NCBI GenBank assembly: GCA_027924645.1
Contig: BSBN01001752.1
Location: 15,801,001-15,865,000 of the forward strand
DNA from: Cunninghamia lanceolata
Lineage: Eukaryota > Streptophyta > Pinopsida > Cupressales > Cupressaceae
Length of the DNA: 64,000 nucleotides
Reading direction: 5' to 3'
Below are positions 47,737-58,234 of this stretch, in pieces (positions within the stretch are counted from its first letter, which is position 1; each line of letters opens with the position of its first letter). The position numbers were made by a program, and so were the translations under genes. The notes beneath the pieces are model-generated. The model saw nothing but the letters and a program-made list of their open reading frames with translations, ran no database searches and was not told the DNA's origin.

Positions 47737-48900
47737 TTTGTATCGGCATGATTTTCACAACATGTCCCCGACATCGTTGTGACTATCATGTTGGCGAGAC
47801 TCGCAGGCTTTGTTCTAACTTATTCAGCTTTGCCGATACAAATGCTTTTCTATATTGAACTCTTTTCGCATCCGGCGCTTGTATATCGGCTTGCACATCG
47901 AGCATATACATTGTAATTGTACATTCCGGATATACAAGCGGTGGGGTCCACATTACCTTTTCATTTGTATCTCCGCGATGTATATAACATTTGTATCAAC
48001 CCTTAAATACAAGTCCGGATACATACAACATCCTTTGTATCACCTTTCGGACTCGTCCTTTTATAAACCACAGTTCACTCATGCCTGGGTTCTGCAATCA
48101 GCATAAAGTGCAACGCTTCATTTGATATACATTAAGTCCGGATACATTGGTTTAACCAAACTTTAATCTTTCTTGCATTCCGCGTTGTATGTAGCCTTGT
48201 ATATTTTGCTTTGTATGTCCCGAAACATACATACAAGGCGGAAACATACAACAATTACATCTCATTTCATAACTTTTCGGTTCCGCGACTTGCATAAAGT
48301 GCAATGTATATTCCGTTATACAATGAGTCAGGATGCATCCTATATATCGGATTTTGATCTTCCCTCTGTTCCGCAATGTATGTATACTAAAATGTATGTC
48401 TCCGAAAGCATACACATACAAAGCGCGATACATACAACAACTTAACTTTATTTCATACTTTTTCGAATCCACGGTATGTATATTAGCCTTATATATTTAC
48501 TTTGCATGTTTATCCTTGCATCTCAAACATGCAAAGCCCAATATACATTCGGCGGACTTATCGCTTTTATTCATTTCTCCTCTGAATCGGGTCCGCGGCA
48601 TGCATATATCATTGTATATCTCCTTTGCATGTTTAAACATACAAACATAAAGTGCATTCAACGGATTTAAACAACTATTCACTTAAACTTTGAACTTTTC
48701 GGGCCTGACTTGTATGTAAGAAAAAAGTGTCATTGAAATGCATACAAGTAAACAATGCATAGAAACTTGATGACTCCTTTATGCGACCATACCACGACCC
48801 GATATACAAGGGACTTTGCATATGCATCATACAATGACAACATACAAACGACTTTGTATATGAGAGACTTTGTATATACAAACATACAAACCCATACCAC
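47737..48900. repeat. word array of TTGTATGT/ACATACAA motifs in ~105-bp units
   Basis: Units are anchored by words such as TTTTCGGTTCCGCG, GCATTCCGCG and ATCGGGTCCGCGG at about 100-120 bp spacing (48178, 48281, 48365, 48465, 48590). Each holds inverted pairs: TTTGTATCGGCA (47737) with its exact complement at 47831, and CTTTGCATGTTT (48500) with its exact complement at 48525, plus several ACATACAA/TTGTATGT pairs. CpG-containing words (TCCGG, CCGCG) recur in AT-rich surroundings. Frames across the array are periodic artefacts. Confidence 0.78.
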
Positions 48901-48904
48901 AATG

Positions 48905-49053
48905 CATTTTACCAAAAACACACATAACTTGCAAAATACAAAGAATTTTAAGATGGTTCAAAAAGCAACCCCTATTCATTTTCGACAAGGAATTCACCCA
49001 TATTCAGCTCTGGTACTTAATGCCATTTTTCCTTTATTTTCAACAAGGTTTGT
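48905..49053 (+). repeat. shared block, copy 2 (partner at 14102-14249)
   Basis: Plus-strand counterpart of the minus-strand block beside the first array, directly following this array. The shared open frame NFKMVQKAT continues to TRF in both copies. Confidence 0.8.
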
Positions 49054-49720
49054 AACTTTTCACTTCTTTGTTTATGATTCATCTTTAATGAGCACTTCAA
49101 CCATGTTATATTAAGTCTTTAGGAATCAGAATAGATCAAATCCAAATATTTCTATCAACTCAATTGTTAATTTCTGCTTGAAAACAACTGTGGATCTTTC
49201 CATATATGCTGACATACTGAAATCTTTGGATGATTGAAACTTAATATTTGCCAAAAAGTAGCCTGGGAATTTCAGTCCCAATAGCTTCCTTGGTGAAATA
49301 ATTAATAAGATAAATGAAAGGAGCATTTACCATTTTAAGAAAAACTGTCTCCTTATGTTAATCAGTACAAACCACATGCTGCAGTTCCAGCTGAAGGACA
49401 TGCTCAAATGACTTCCTTATGTAATAGATTTCACAGAGGCATGATAACAAAATTTGCTTTTTATTCAGTATTCTGTTATCTCTTGTAGTCCTTGCTTGTG
49501 CATTAGCAAATAGTACATACACATCAAGTCTAGACAGCTCAAAATCCAAATATCAGCAAATGAACATGGAACCAACACTGTTATATAATATGTTAAGAAG
49601 ATATCACTAGGACATATGGAATGCTTCCAGACAGGGTTCAGCTCTTCCTAATGGAAATTAGCTCCTTGAGAGTAATGCCATACCCTTGTTTTTCATTTTT
49701 GTGTATTTCTTACTAGGCAT
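49054..49720. other. spacer
   Basis: No supported feature. Confidence 0.45.
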
Positions 49721-49744
49721 CACCTGGCCATCCGTTGACGTTTC

Positions 49745-49902
49745 TTAAAAAAAATGATGTCTCAGGGATGTTTCCGGTGTTTTCAGTGAATCAGGAACAG
49801 TTGGGGGATGTTTCTGACCCATCGCTGCGTCCCTGAAACATCCCCCAACTGTCCCTGATTTGGGGTCTGAAAATGCAGGGTACACGTCCCTGGTGTACAT
49901 AG
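49745..49902. mobile_element. hAT-like element, right-end fragment (copy 3)
   Basis: Ends GGTGTACATAG as in copy 1. It contains a 26-bp inverted repeat (49789-49814 with 49835-49860, 25 of 26 matching) built on GGGGGATGTTTC/GAAACATCCCCC. Confidence 0.75.
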
Positions 49903-50760
49903 AAAAAAACAATTTAACTAATTTCCGACTTCAGGCAGGCATAATTAACCAACCACATCAAAATTATTTCATTTGGAAGCTACAGGCTTTTTCAAAAAAA
50001 CTTAATTATTGGCTCTTAAATATAGCTACAATTACCAGATAATAGTTTTTACAATATCAGATCACTGTCTATCTGAAAAATCAATGCTCAATGTTTTAAG
50101 AATATGTAGGAGATTAATTAAATGACTAAACACATCTGCTTTTACAAGAAATTTTAATTATAAGCAGTCTTCTATTCTTCACAATATTCTGTGGAGTACA
50201 GTCTTCCATGCATAGCTGCAGCTGATAACAAGAGATTTTGATGAAGATGGGAAAGAAAAGTGGATGTGTTTAGATGGGGATGGAAGTTCTTTTATCAAAT
50301 CATCTCATGAATCAAAAGAACTTATAGGCTCTAGCACTGTCATTCCTTTCAAACAATCAATATCTAACAATTGTTCTGAATATTAAATTGTGATTATCCA
50401 ATAATAATAGTAACATATAATAAAATGGTTTTTAAGACTTAAAACTTGATTCATCTTGTTTTTCATTTGATAATAGAACGATGGTCCTTTTATATAGTAG
50501 ACTAAAATTCTTTCTTCTATAGACTAAAATCAACTTTGAGATAGCAAAAGCACAACAGTTAGATCTCCATGATGATAACGGCACTGAACTTTTGCTTGAG
50601 ACTTGATCAACGTCACTTGAATTTAGTCTGAAAATGATATTGGCTCACCTTTTTAACCTACACAATTACAATGAAGACAATTATGGCACGAGTTTACAAT
50701 TACAAAGCAGACATAAAAAAGAAAATGGGGAAGAAGTGACCAGGTGCGAAGACATTTTTT
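49903..50760. other. AT-rich spacer
   Basis: No coding homology recognised. Frame fragments immediately upstream of the kinase motif (50634-50760) are open but unlike a kinase. Confidence 0.45.
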
Positions 50761-50765
50761 TAATG

Positions 50766-50903
50766 AAAATAATTTACAGAGATATAAAGGCCCCAATCAT
50801 TCTTCTAGATGGAAACTTGAACGGAAAACTGGTAGATTTTGGTTTTTCAAGGCTAGCAATTGATGGAGAGGCATCTCATGTGATCACTACTATGAGTAAA
50901 TCC
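50766..50903 (+). pseudogene. receptor-like protein kinase fragment
   Basis: 46 codons read KIIYRDIKAPIILLDGNLNG and KLVDFGFSRL followed by DGEASHV. This is the catalytic loop and the DFG magnesium-binding motif of a plant receptor-like kinase, close in style to the LRR/malectin group. The family has RDIK..NILLD; here the conserved asparagine is isoleucine, which would abolish catalysis. Neither the N-lobe nor the activation-segment continuation (GT.GY.DPEY) is found, so this is an isolated exon-sized fragment. It is the only clear trace of a host-type gene in the window. Confidence 0.82.
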
Positions 50904-50939
50904 ATGTACACACAACACGTAAAACACTAGCTACTCTTG

Positions 50940-51780
50940 ATAACATTCGCTTTGGCATTCAAACACAAAGCGTCCACTTTGCATGGGGAGCAAGCATTAC
51001 ACCCCACATTTACATAGCTACCAGGACAGTTTAGGGTGAGGAATTTGCTAAAAGAGTAATTAACACATTTTAGATCAGGGAGTAGACAATTATGTTCTAC
51101 GTTGGAGTTTCCAGCCAGCAGATGGAACAGTGACATCTACAATCAAAAACCTAAAATGCTTAAAAATATCCAAGTTAATACAATATAATGTGACCGAGCA
51201 TAACACAATTCTGTGCCTAAGAATTTTTACTCCATAATTGGTTATGATTGTATACAAAAGCTGTATTGAAAATAATGTTTTAGGAAGCTCAATTTTCTCT
51301 CTTATCAGAAAAGAAATAGACAGGTTTGCATCAACACCAAGGGGGAGGATTTCTTTTGTTATTGTTCTGTGGAGATCTAAAGAAGAGGGGAAAATCAAGC
51401 TGTTTGTTGCAATATAAGATCTATCAAGTACATCTTTTGCAATTATTGAACATAGAAGACCCACTGCTACATAAACCAGATTCACCATTTTCTCCATGCT
51501 TTGCATAAAAGAGACATAAATATATGTGCAAGACAATAAAAATAAGCTATGGTGAAAACACATGAAAATATTGTCATAAAATCTAATTGATCATAGGAAC
51601 TGTATGATGCAGCAATTGCTATTACGAAAAAAGCAATGCCAGCAGGTTATTCATGCACGAGTATTGTTTGCAACAAATGCAACTTCTCGAGAGAGATTAT
51701 CCTGTAATTTATTTCTTAAAATGCTGAAAGCAAGACTTCATTTGATTGTTTTTCAATAGTAGAAGTTGCTAATACATAAT
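50940..51780. other. spacer with a 157-codon minus frame of no recognised family
   Basis: The minus frame 51563-51090 has no domain motif, is AT-biased and is probably chance. Confidence 0.4.
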
Positions 51781-51835
51781 ATATTATTGAAAAATTCATA
51801 TATATATATAATTATATATATTTTTTGAAAAATTC

Positions 51836-51945
51836 ATATATCGCCATCGCCCCGCTGTCCCCAAAAAATGGCCCTTGGACTGCCGTCCCTGAAATGCGTC
51901 CCCTGCCGTCCCCCTGTCCACAAAATGCCGTGGAATACAGATTAT
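51836..51945 (-). mobile_element. hAT-like element, left-end fragment in minus orientation (copy 4)
   Basis: On the minus strand CTGTATTCCACGGCATTTTG leads into GGGGGACGGCAGGGGACG and CCATTTTTTGGGGACAGC, matching the left end of the 57.4-kb copy. Confidence 0.72.
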
Positions 51946-52268
51946 AACTCCTAGAGATCGGAAACCATTCTCAAACATCATGAAACTATATACATGAAAT
52001 ATAACTTAAAGTACATATGGACATTTACTTCCTTATACTTAAACATTTATTTCATGTATACCTCCACTAGGAAATGCTAAACAAAACAAAAATGTCAGGA
52101 AAAAAAAAGAAGCAATCTTTCTTGTAGAAATCTTACTCTAGAATCTCCTTTCAAATGGTGGTCAAAGGAGTTATATTATTAAAAAAATGCAATAAAACTC
52201 GGTTTGACCTGTCAAATGATGCGGATCCTGCCAGATTCAGCCCGGATTTGTCCGGGATGAATCCACAT

Positions 52269-52435
52269 GCTAAAAAACGTTTCCTAGATGCTCTCGCTGG
52301 CGAATCGAATCTAGATCTGGCTCCGAACTAAACCAGACTGGGATCTTGGGTGCCCAGGACAAGGATCTGGTAACATAGGGCCGAAGTTAGGCCTACACTT
52401 AATTTGAATGTGTTAAATTGCATTTTTTTGTCTCA
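52269..52435. repeat. 167-bp tandem duplication, first copy
   Basis: GCTAAAAAACGTTTCCTAG through ATCTAGATCTGGCTCC and GTAACATAGGGCC to TTAAATTGCATTTTTTTG. The second copy starts at 52436 and is split by the copia element, resuming at 56939 and ending near 57031. Confidence 0.88.
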
Positions 52436-52500
52436 GCTAAAAAATGTTTCCTAGACGCTCCCGTTGGCGAATTGAATCTAGATCTGGCTCCAAATGAATC

Positions 52501-52683
52501 TATTAAACTACAGTTAGTTATGTTCTACTGGTCGATCTTGTAGATAGTGCTTATCTTTGTTTTTTGCTTTTGGCTATTTTTAGCCTTTGTAAATTCTTTA
52601 AATACAACTCCGTTGTATCTTGTAAATAAATTCTTTCTTGATCAATATATTTCATATTACATTCTGTAATAGTAACCGTAACA
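52501..52683 (+). repeat. 5' LTR (183 bp) of the compact copia element
   Basis: Starts TATTAAACTA rather than TG..., as does the other LTR, and ends CCGTAACA. The TATA-like TTAAATACAAC is near the middle. Confidence 0.95.
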
Positions 52684-53580
52684 TGGCATCAGGGCTATTC
52701 GGGCGGGAAGAGGTTCCTTTTAAAATTTTTTTGAGCGCCTTATGAGTTTCCGTATATTGTACGGACGACGTACAGACTTATTCCTGACACGCGGTTTGGG
52801 ATTTTGGTGGCTCTTTGAGTCATGTTTGCTTTTCTCCTTCATCGAAGGCTTATGCTAATAGCATTCTGTATCTTACAAAAATCGCGATTTTCATTGGGTG
52901 TTTTTTCCTGTTTTGACCTTCGTCATTCAGGGTTCTGCAAACGGCAGTAAACTCCCCTTTTGCATTTTTTTACAACAAAGGTCGAGATTCTCAGCTTTTT
53001 GCGTACTTTTTGTGGATTTTCGTCGGCGTTTTTCTTCCGCACCGCCTTAAAACTTCTGGTTCAATTTTAAAACTCCTACTCGTGGTTTCATTTTTTCTGG
53101 GCTGTTTCATGTGACGTTTTCGGTGGCCGTGTGTTATGTTTGCCCGCTCTGCTTCCTTCGTCGACTTCTTGTCTTCATCGTGGGTGTGTCTCTCTTAAAT
53201 GGTTAAGTTTGTGATTAAAGGCCCACGATATCTGTTCATACTCGTGATATCTGGGATTAAAGTCTCCAGCTTCAGCGCTCAACGAATTCTATTTGATCGT
53301 GGGCTCCCCTGTATAGAGGCGATTTAAATCTGTGATTGCATGCTTCTTTTCTCGGAGTCGGTTTTCTCTTCAGTGGCAGTTACAAAGATTTCTGTCAACA
53401 AGCTGTGTGTGGGGTCTCCTGTGTGTAATTGGGGTCTTTGCTTTTGTATTTGATCGTTGCATTTTGAAAAATTTGGAGATGCAATCTCTTTGTGGGTTTG
53501 CTTGTGGTTTCCATGTTTTGGGGTTTTTATATCTTCTATTCTTGTCCATCTTTCATTGGTTTGCTTTTCGTGCCTCGAAA
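52684..53580 (+). other. leader region of the compact copia element (gag missing)
   Basis: About 0.9 kb between the primer site and the first recognisable Pol residues, rich in T and CpG words, with no capsid motif. Near 53584 a short MEMVPF followed at once by a basic KKRKKS and the protease suggests an in-frame deletion that removed almost all of gag. Confidence 0.6.
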
Positions 53581-53583
53581 AGT

Positions 53584-54660
53584 ATGGAGATGGTGCCTTT
53601 TAAAAAAAGGAAGAAGTCTGTGTTTTACGCCTGTATGGCTAAACGCCCTGCAGATCATATCAAATCCTCTGCCTGGTATATTGATTCAGGAGCTTCCCGA
53701 CATTTCACACATCGGCGAGACTGGTTTACTGAGTATATGCCATTCAGAGACTGTCGTTTTTGGAGGAGGCGAAGAGTATACCGTTGTCGGAAAAGGCACT
53801 GTGCAGATTCAATCTGGTAGGAGAAATTTAATATGTCTCGATGTGTACTTCGTACCTGGCATGGAGCTCAATCTTCTCCCAGTCAGTTAGATCATGCGAC
53901 ACTCACCTCATCTAGATGTTGTCTTCAGCATGCACTCATGCAGAATAGTGGACCAAGAGACACGCACCACCGTTGCTCAGGCTCTTGAGGATCATGGTCT
54001 ATATAGACTCATGGATTCTGGTGATTCTTTAGAGAAAGCTATGGCAGCCAGGAGCACTTCCATTAGGAAACTCTGGCATCAATGTTATGGGCATCTCAAC
54101 ATGCACTCTCTCTGGTTGGTGGTCTTCCAGAAATTCATACTCAACTTCCTAGCATCTGCGACACATGTCAAGCTGGCAAACAACATAGGACCCCATTTCC
54201 TGATGATGACAAATGGAGAGCATCCAAGGTTTTGCAGTTGGTTCACGCTGATATATGTGGGCCAATGAAATCCGATGTGCTTAGTACATTTCAGCAGTTC
54301 AAAACCTTGGTGGAAAAAGAGTCAGACTGTCCAATCATCTCTCTTCGGTTTGAAAATGGGGGGGGGGGGAGTTTTGCTCCTCCAACTTCAGTCATTTCTG
54401 TGTTGCACATGACATCAAATGTCAGCTTACTACACCTTACACACCTCAACAAAATGGTGTTGTTGAGCGTCGCAATTGCACTATTACAGAGATGGCACGT
54501 TCTATGTTGGAACATAGAAGTGTTCCTAAGAAGTACTGGGCTGAAGCAATCTACATTGTTGTCTATCTCATGAACCGGTCTCCCACCTATGCCGTCAGAA
54601 AGATGACTCCTGAGGAAGCCTAGTCTGGACATAAGCCTCGCGTCAACCATCTGAAAATTT
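53584..54660 (+). pseudogene. pol: protease and integrase of the compact copia element
   Basis: Protease: SSAWYIDSGASRHFTH at about 53668, catalytic DSG intact, then a frameshift near 53745. The pre-integrase region reads [10 protein letters not shown] and [11 protein letters not shown]. The core begins LVHADICGP, but the ~35 residues around the usual FIDDFSR motif are missing: GPMKSDV runs straight into [14 protein letters not shown]. The second catalytic site reads FENGG near 54352, where the family has TDNGGE, and lies beside a run of ten or more G residues. The motif VVERRN with the third catalytic glutamate remains at about 54462. Confidence 0.92.
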
Positions 54661-54731
54661 TTGGCTCTATTGCTCATGTTTGGATCCCAGATGCTAAGCG
54701 CACTAAGCTGGACTCCAAAAGCTAGAAACTC

Positions 54732-56750
54732 ATGTTCACTAGGTATAGTGAAAATCATAAGGCTTACAATCTGATTGATGTAGACACTGATCGTCTCATA
54801 TTCAATCGTGATGTAGTTATTGATGAGACTATTGGGCCCTTTCTGCTATCTACTTCATCTATTCATACTAAGGATCAGCCTTTGGAGGCTTCAGATTTAG
54901 GTGTTCGCATTCCTTTAGCTCCACCTAATGGGAGGGTTCCTGCAGTTTTGCCTGCACCTCAACCAGGTGTTCAAGCACCCGCCCCTCAAGATATTCTGGA
55001 TCCTCCTGATCTTGTTCCTGCCCCTCCTGGTGATACTGATGCACCTACTTCAGATGTTGGTTCATTTGCTCTCCGGCCTAAATAGTGGGCCAAAACAATT
55101 GGTGATCTTCATGATAATGAACTCATCGAGGCTAGATCTGCTCTGAAGAAGAGCAAGCAACAAAATACTATCAATTTCGACCTCATGGCCAATCTTCACA
55201 GCATCTCAGAGCCTCAAACATATTCTGAGGCTAAAGGTGTACCTGAATGGGAAAAGGCTATGGATGTTGAGCACCAGAGTCTTTTGAAGAACAATACTTG
55301 GGTTCTATCTGATCTTCCTCCTGGGAAGAAGCCCATTGGATGCAAATGGGTGTACAAAGTCAAGTACAAGGCTGATGGGACTCTTGACAAATATAAGGCA
55401 AGGTTGGTCGCCAAAGGTTACTCACAAAAAGAAGGTATTGACTATGAGGAGACTTTTGTTCCTACAGCCAAAATGAGTACCATTAGACTTGTTCTTGCTA
55501 TGGCAGCCCAATTTGGGTGGAAAGTCCATCAAATGGATGTTAAGAGTGCCTTCCTCAATGGCGATTTGCAGGAAGAAGTTTACATGACGCAACCTCCTGG
55601 CTTCAAGGTTGCGGGCAAAGAACACTAGGTGTGCAAATTGGTGAAAGCTCTCTATGGCCTCAAACAGGCTCTAAGGGCATGGTACATCAAGATTGATAAG
55701 TACCTCATGGATTTTAGTTTTCAGATGAGCCCTTCGGATTCCAATCTGTATGTCCAACAATATGCTGATGACAATCTTTACATCGTTATCTATGTCAATG
55801 ATCTGATTATTACTGGTAGCTCCGAGCAGTTGATTTAGGGGATCAAACAAGATCTCAGTCAAACATTTGACATGACCGACTTGGGACTCCTACATTATTT
55901 CCTAGGTATTGAGGTTTGGCAGCACCTTGATTGCATCTTCATCTCTCAATCAAAGTATGCAAGAGGTTTGTTGGACAAATTCCAGATGACAAACTGCAAA
56001 CTTGCTTCTACCCCCATGGAAAAAGGGCTGAAACTCTTAGCTAATACAGACTCTTCTGTAGAGAATGAATCTGCCTATAAGCAGTTAGTGGGCAGTCTCA
56101 TCTATCTTACTGCCACTAGACCTGATCTTAGTTTTGCAGTCAGCTACATCTCTCGTTTCATGACATCTCCTAGAGTTGAACATTGGGTTGCAACAAAGTG
56201 TGTGTTGAGATATGTGCAAGGTACTTCTGACTTTGGCATTCGGTATGGCCGGTGTGCAGACCCTCAGTTGATTGGTTTTACAGATTCAGATTGGGTAGGT
56301 TCTGTTGATGATAGAAAGTCTACCTCTGGGTATGTTTTCAGTTTGGGAGCAGGTGCCATCACGTGGACTAGCAAGAAGCAGTAGGCAGTCACTCTCTCCT
56401 CGACATAAGCTGAATATAGGGGAGCTGTTAAAGCAGCCTGTGAAACAGTTTGGCTTCGATGAATGCTTTCAGACATGAAAATGTCTCCGACCAGGTCTTC
56501 ATCCTTGTATTGTGACAATCAAGGGGTATTGAAACTTGCCAAAAATCTTGTCTTCCTTGAACGGACAAAACATGTTGATATTTATTGTCACTTCATTCGC
56601 TAGCTGGTTGAAGACGGATCTGTTGTGTTGCCGTATGTTCCTACAGAGGACCAAACTGCAGATATTCTTACCAAGTCTCTGAGCCCGGATAAGTTTGTCA
56701 AATTTCGGGGGCATCTTGGTGTAGTTGACCGATCGACCATTATGGGAGGG
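54732..56750 (+). pseudogene. pol: RT and RNase H of the compact copia element
   Basis: A proline-rich connector (54900-55080) precedes RT. RT: WEKAMDVEHQSLLKNNTW, GCKWVYKVKYKADG, KARLVAKGYSQKEGIDYEETF, HQMDVKSAFLNGDL, a stop, LVKALYGLKQ. The active-site box reads IVIYVNDLIITG at about 55785-55820, so the first aspartate of YVDD is asparagine. The connection domain is clear (MTDLGLLHYFLGIE, TATRPDLSFAVS). RNase H: GFTDSDWVGSVDDRKSTSG, TWTSKKQ, stop, AVTLSST, stop, AEYRG, then LYCDNQG and TKHVDI, ending near 56750. Most of the stops are TAG/TAA where the family has Gln. Confidence 0.95.
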
Positions 56751-56933
56751 TATTAAACTATAGTTAGTTATGTTCTACTGGTCGATCTTGTAGATAGTAC
56801 TCATCTTTGTTTTTTGCTTTTGGCTATTTTTAGCCTTTGTAAATTCTTTAAATACAGCTCCGCTGTATCTTGTAAATAAATTCTTTCTTGATCAATATAT
56901 TTCATATTACATTCTGTAATAGAAACCGTAACA
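56751..56933 (+). repeat. 3' LTR (183 bp) of the compact copia element
   Basis: Six substitutions relative to 52501-52683, no indels. Confidence 0.95.
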
Positions 56934-57034
56934 GAATCAGACTGGGATCCCGGGTGCCCAAGACAAGGATCCGGTAACATAGGGCCCAAGTTAGGCCTAC
57001 ACTTAATCTGAACGTGTTAAATTGCATTTTCAAA

Positions 57035-57400
57035 TTAACAGAGGTGTCTAGGAGTGTGAAAAGGGACCTCAAAACCAAGGAAAAAACAGAACGACCATTA
57101 AAGGGAGCAGTACAAAAGTTAATGTTTACATTCGTTATGTTCATATTTTTCATTATAAATATTAAAAGCCACTGAACAAAAAGTAATAAAAAAGCTCAAG
57201 TCATTTGATTTGGGCACATTAAAATATAGAGTTGAAAAGAGTAACTATGGATAGAAAATGAGAAGTCTATCCTCTGAACTGTTGTATTCGAAAGTTTAGT
57301 TCAATTCAGACAATGAGAATCAATTTTACACTAAATTTATCAGATTGCATGCTTGTTGTGAGCTTGCTTTCTGCTTGTAAACCAATTATTCTGTTCATGG
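57035..57400. other. spacer
   Basis: No supported feature between the end of the 167-bp duplication and the hAT-like insertion. Confidence 0.45.
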
Positions 57401-57408
57401 CCATGAAC

Positions 57409-58226
57409 CTATGTTCCCCCAAGTACCGGGGACGGGGACGGGCGGGGACGGGGGGACGAGTTTCGGGGACGGCATTTTTTTTTGGCCATTTTTTAGGGGA
57501 CGGCAGGGGACGGCTACTAAAATAATGTTTTTTTAAAAAATATAAGGAAATTTCAAATATTTAAATGATAACATTGATAAGGCATTCATTATAGACATTA
57601 TAGAACATTAAAACATGCATACATAACCATAACATTACACTTTTTCAACTTGTCACATGAGAATTGGCTTGGACCAGTTCAAAGTATATGAGCTTCAGGC
57701 TTCAGCAAAATAGAATTGCAAGTTAATCAATCACATACGAACAACATATGGATGAACTGTGTGTATCCAAGCTAAAGAACTTAGACAAGAAATTGCTGCG
57801 TAGGAAGGAAATGTAGATGCAATGGTTCCCATGTAGATTACATCACTAACAGTGAAGGAGATGGAATGATCAGTACATCAAGTATTTGACAAATTTGTAG
57901 TAGGAAAAAATAAAATATGGCAATAATCAATGAATACAAAAACAATTCAGGGCAGCCTTGCTAACTATTTCTTTGTTTCCTGCCAAAAGTATGTTTTTTT
58001 TTTAATTTTTTGAGTTGGGAGTTTCCTGGGAAAAAGGGGACGGCTAGCTGTCCCCGGTACGGTTAGGGGACGGCTAGCCGTCCCCTAAGTCCCCTAAAAA
58101 AAGGGGACGTCCCCGGAAAAAAGGGGACGGCCAGGGGACGTTTCCTGGCCGTCCCCGCGTCCCCGGGACGTCCCCGGTACGGGTACGGCCAGAAAAAGGC
58201 AGGGGACGCGTCCCCGGGGAACATAG
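57409..58226. mobile_element. hAT-like non-autonomous element (818 bp), best-preserved copy
   Basis: Ends CTATGTTCCCC and GGGGAACATAG are exact inverted repeats, flanked on both sides by CCATGAAC (57401-57408, 58227-58234), a perfect 8-bp target duplication. Both ends are packed with GGGGACGG words; the right end contains the 20-bp palindrome GGGGACGGCTAGCCGTCCCC (58066-58085). The AT-rich middle has no transposase. By duplication length and terminal repeat type it is an hAT-superfamily MITE-like element. Confidence 0.93.
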
Positions 58227-58234
58227 CCATGAAC

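Larger units (their letters stand above)
52501..56933 (+). mobile_element. compact Ty1/copia element (4433 bp), gag-deleted
   Basis: LTRs are 52501-52683 and 56751-56933, each 183 bp, with six differences. Perfect 5-bp target duplication GAATC (52496-52500, 56934-56938). The primer site TGGCATCAGGGC follows the 5' LTR, and ATGGGAGGG precedes the 3' LTR. Order is protease, integrase, RT, RNase H, confirming copia. No capsid domain or zinc knuckle is present between the leader and the protease, and part of the integrase core is missing. Confidence 0.96.

Noticed and set aside
48152..48682. Frames of 60-106 codons across the TTGTATGT array
   Set aside because: They overlap on both strands with periodic composition caused by the tandem units.
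51090..51563. 157-codon minus-strand frame as a gene
   Set aside because: No motif, no start context, AT-rich composition; likely chance.
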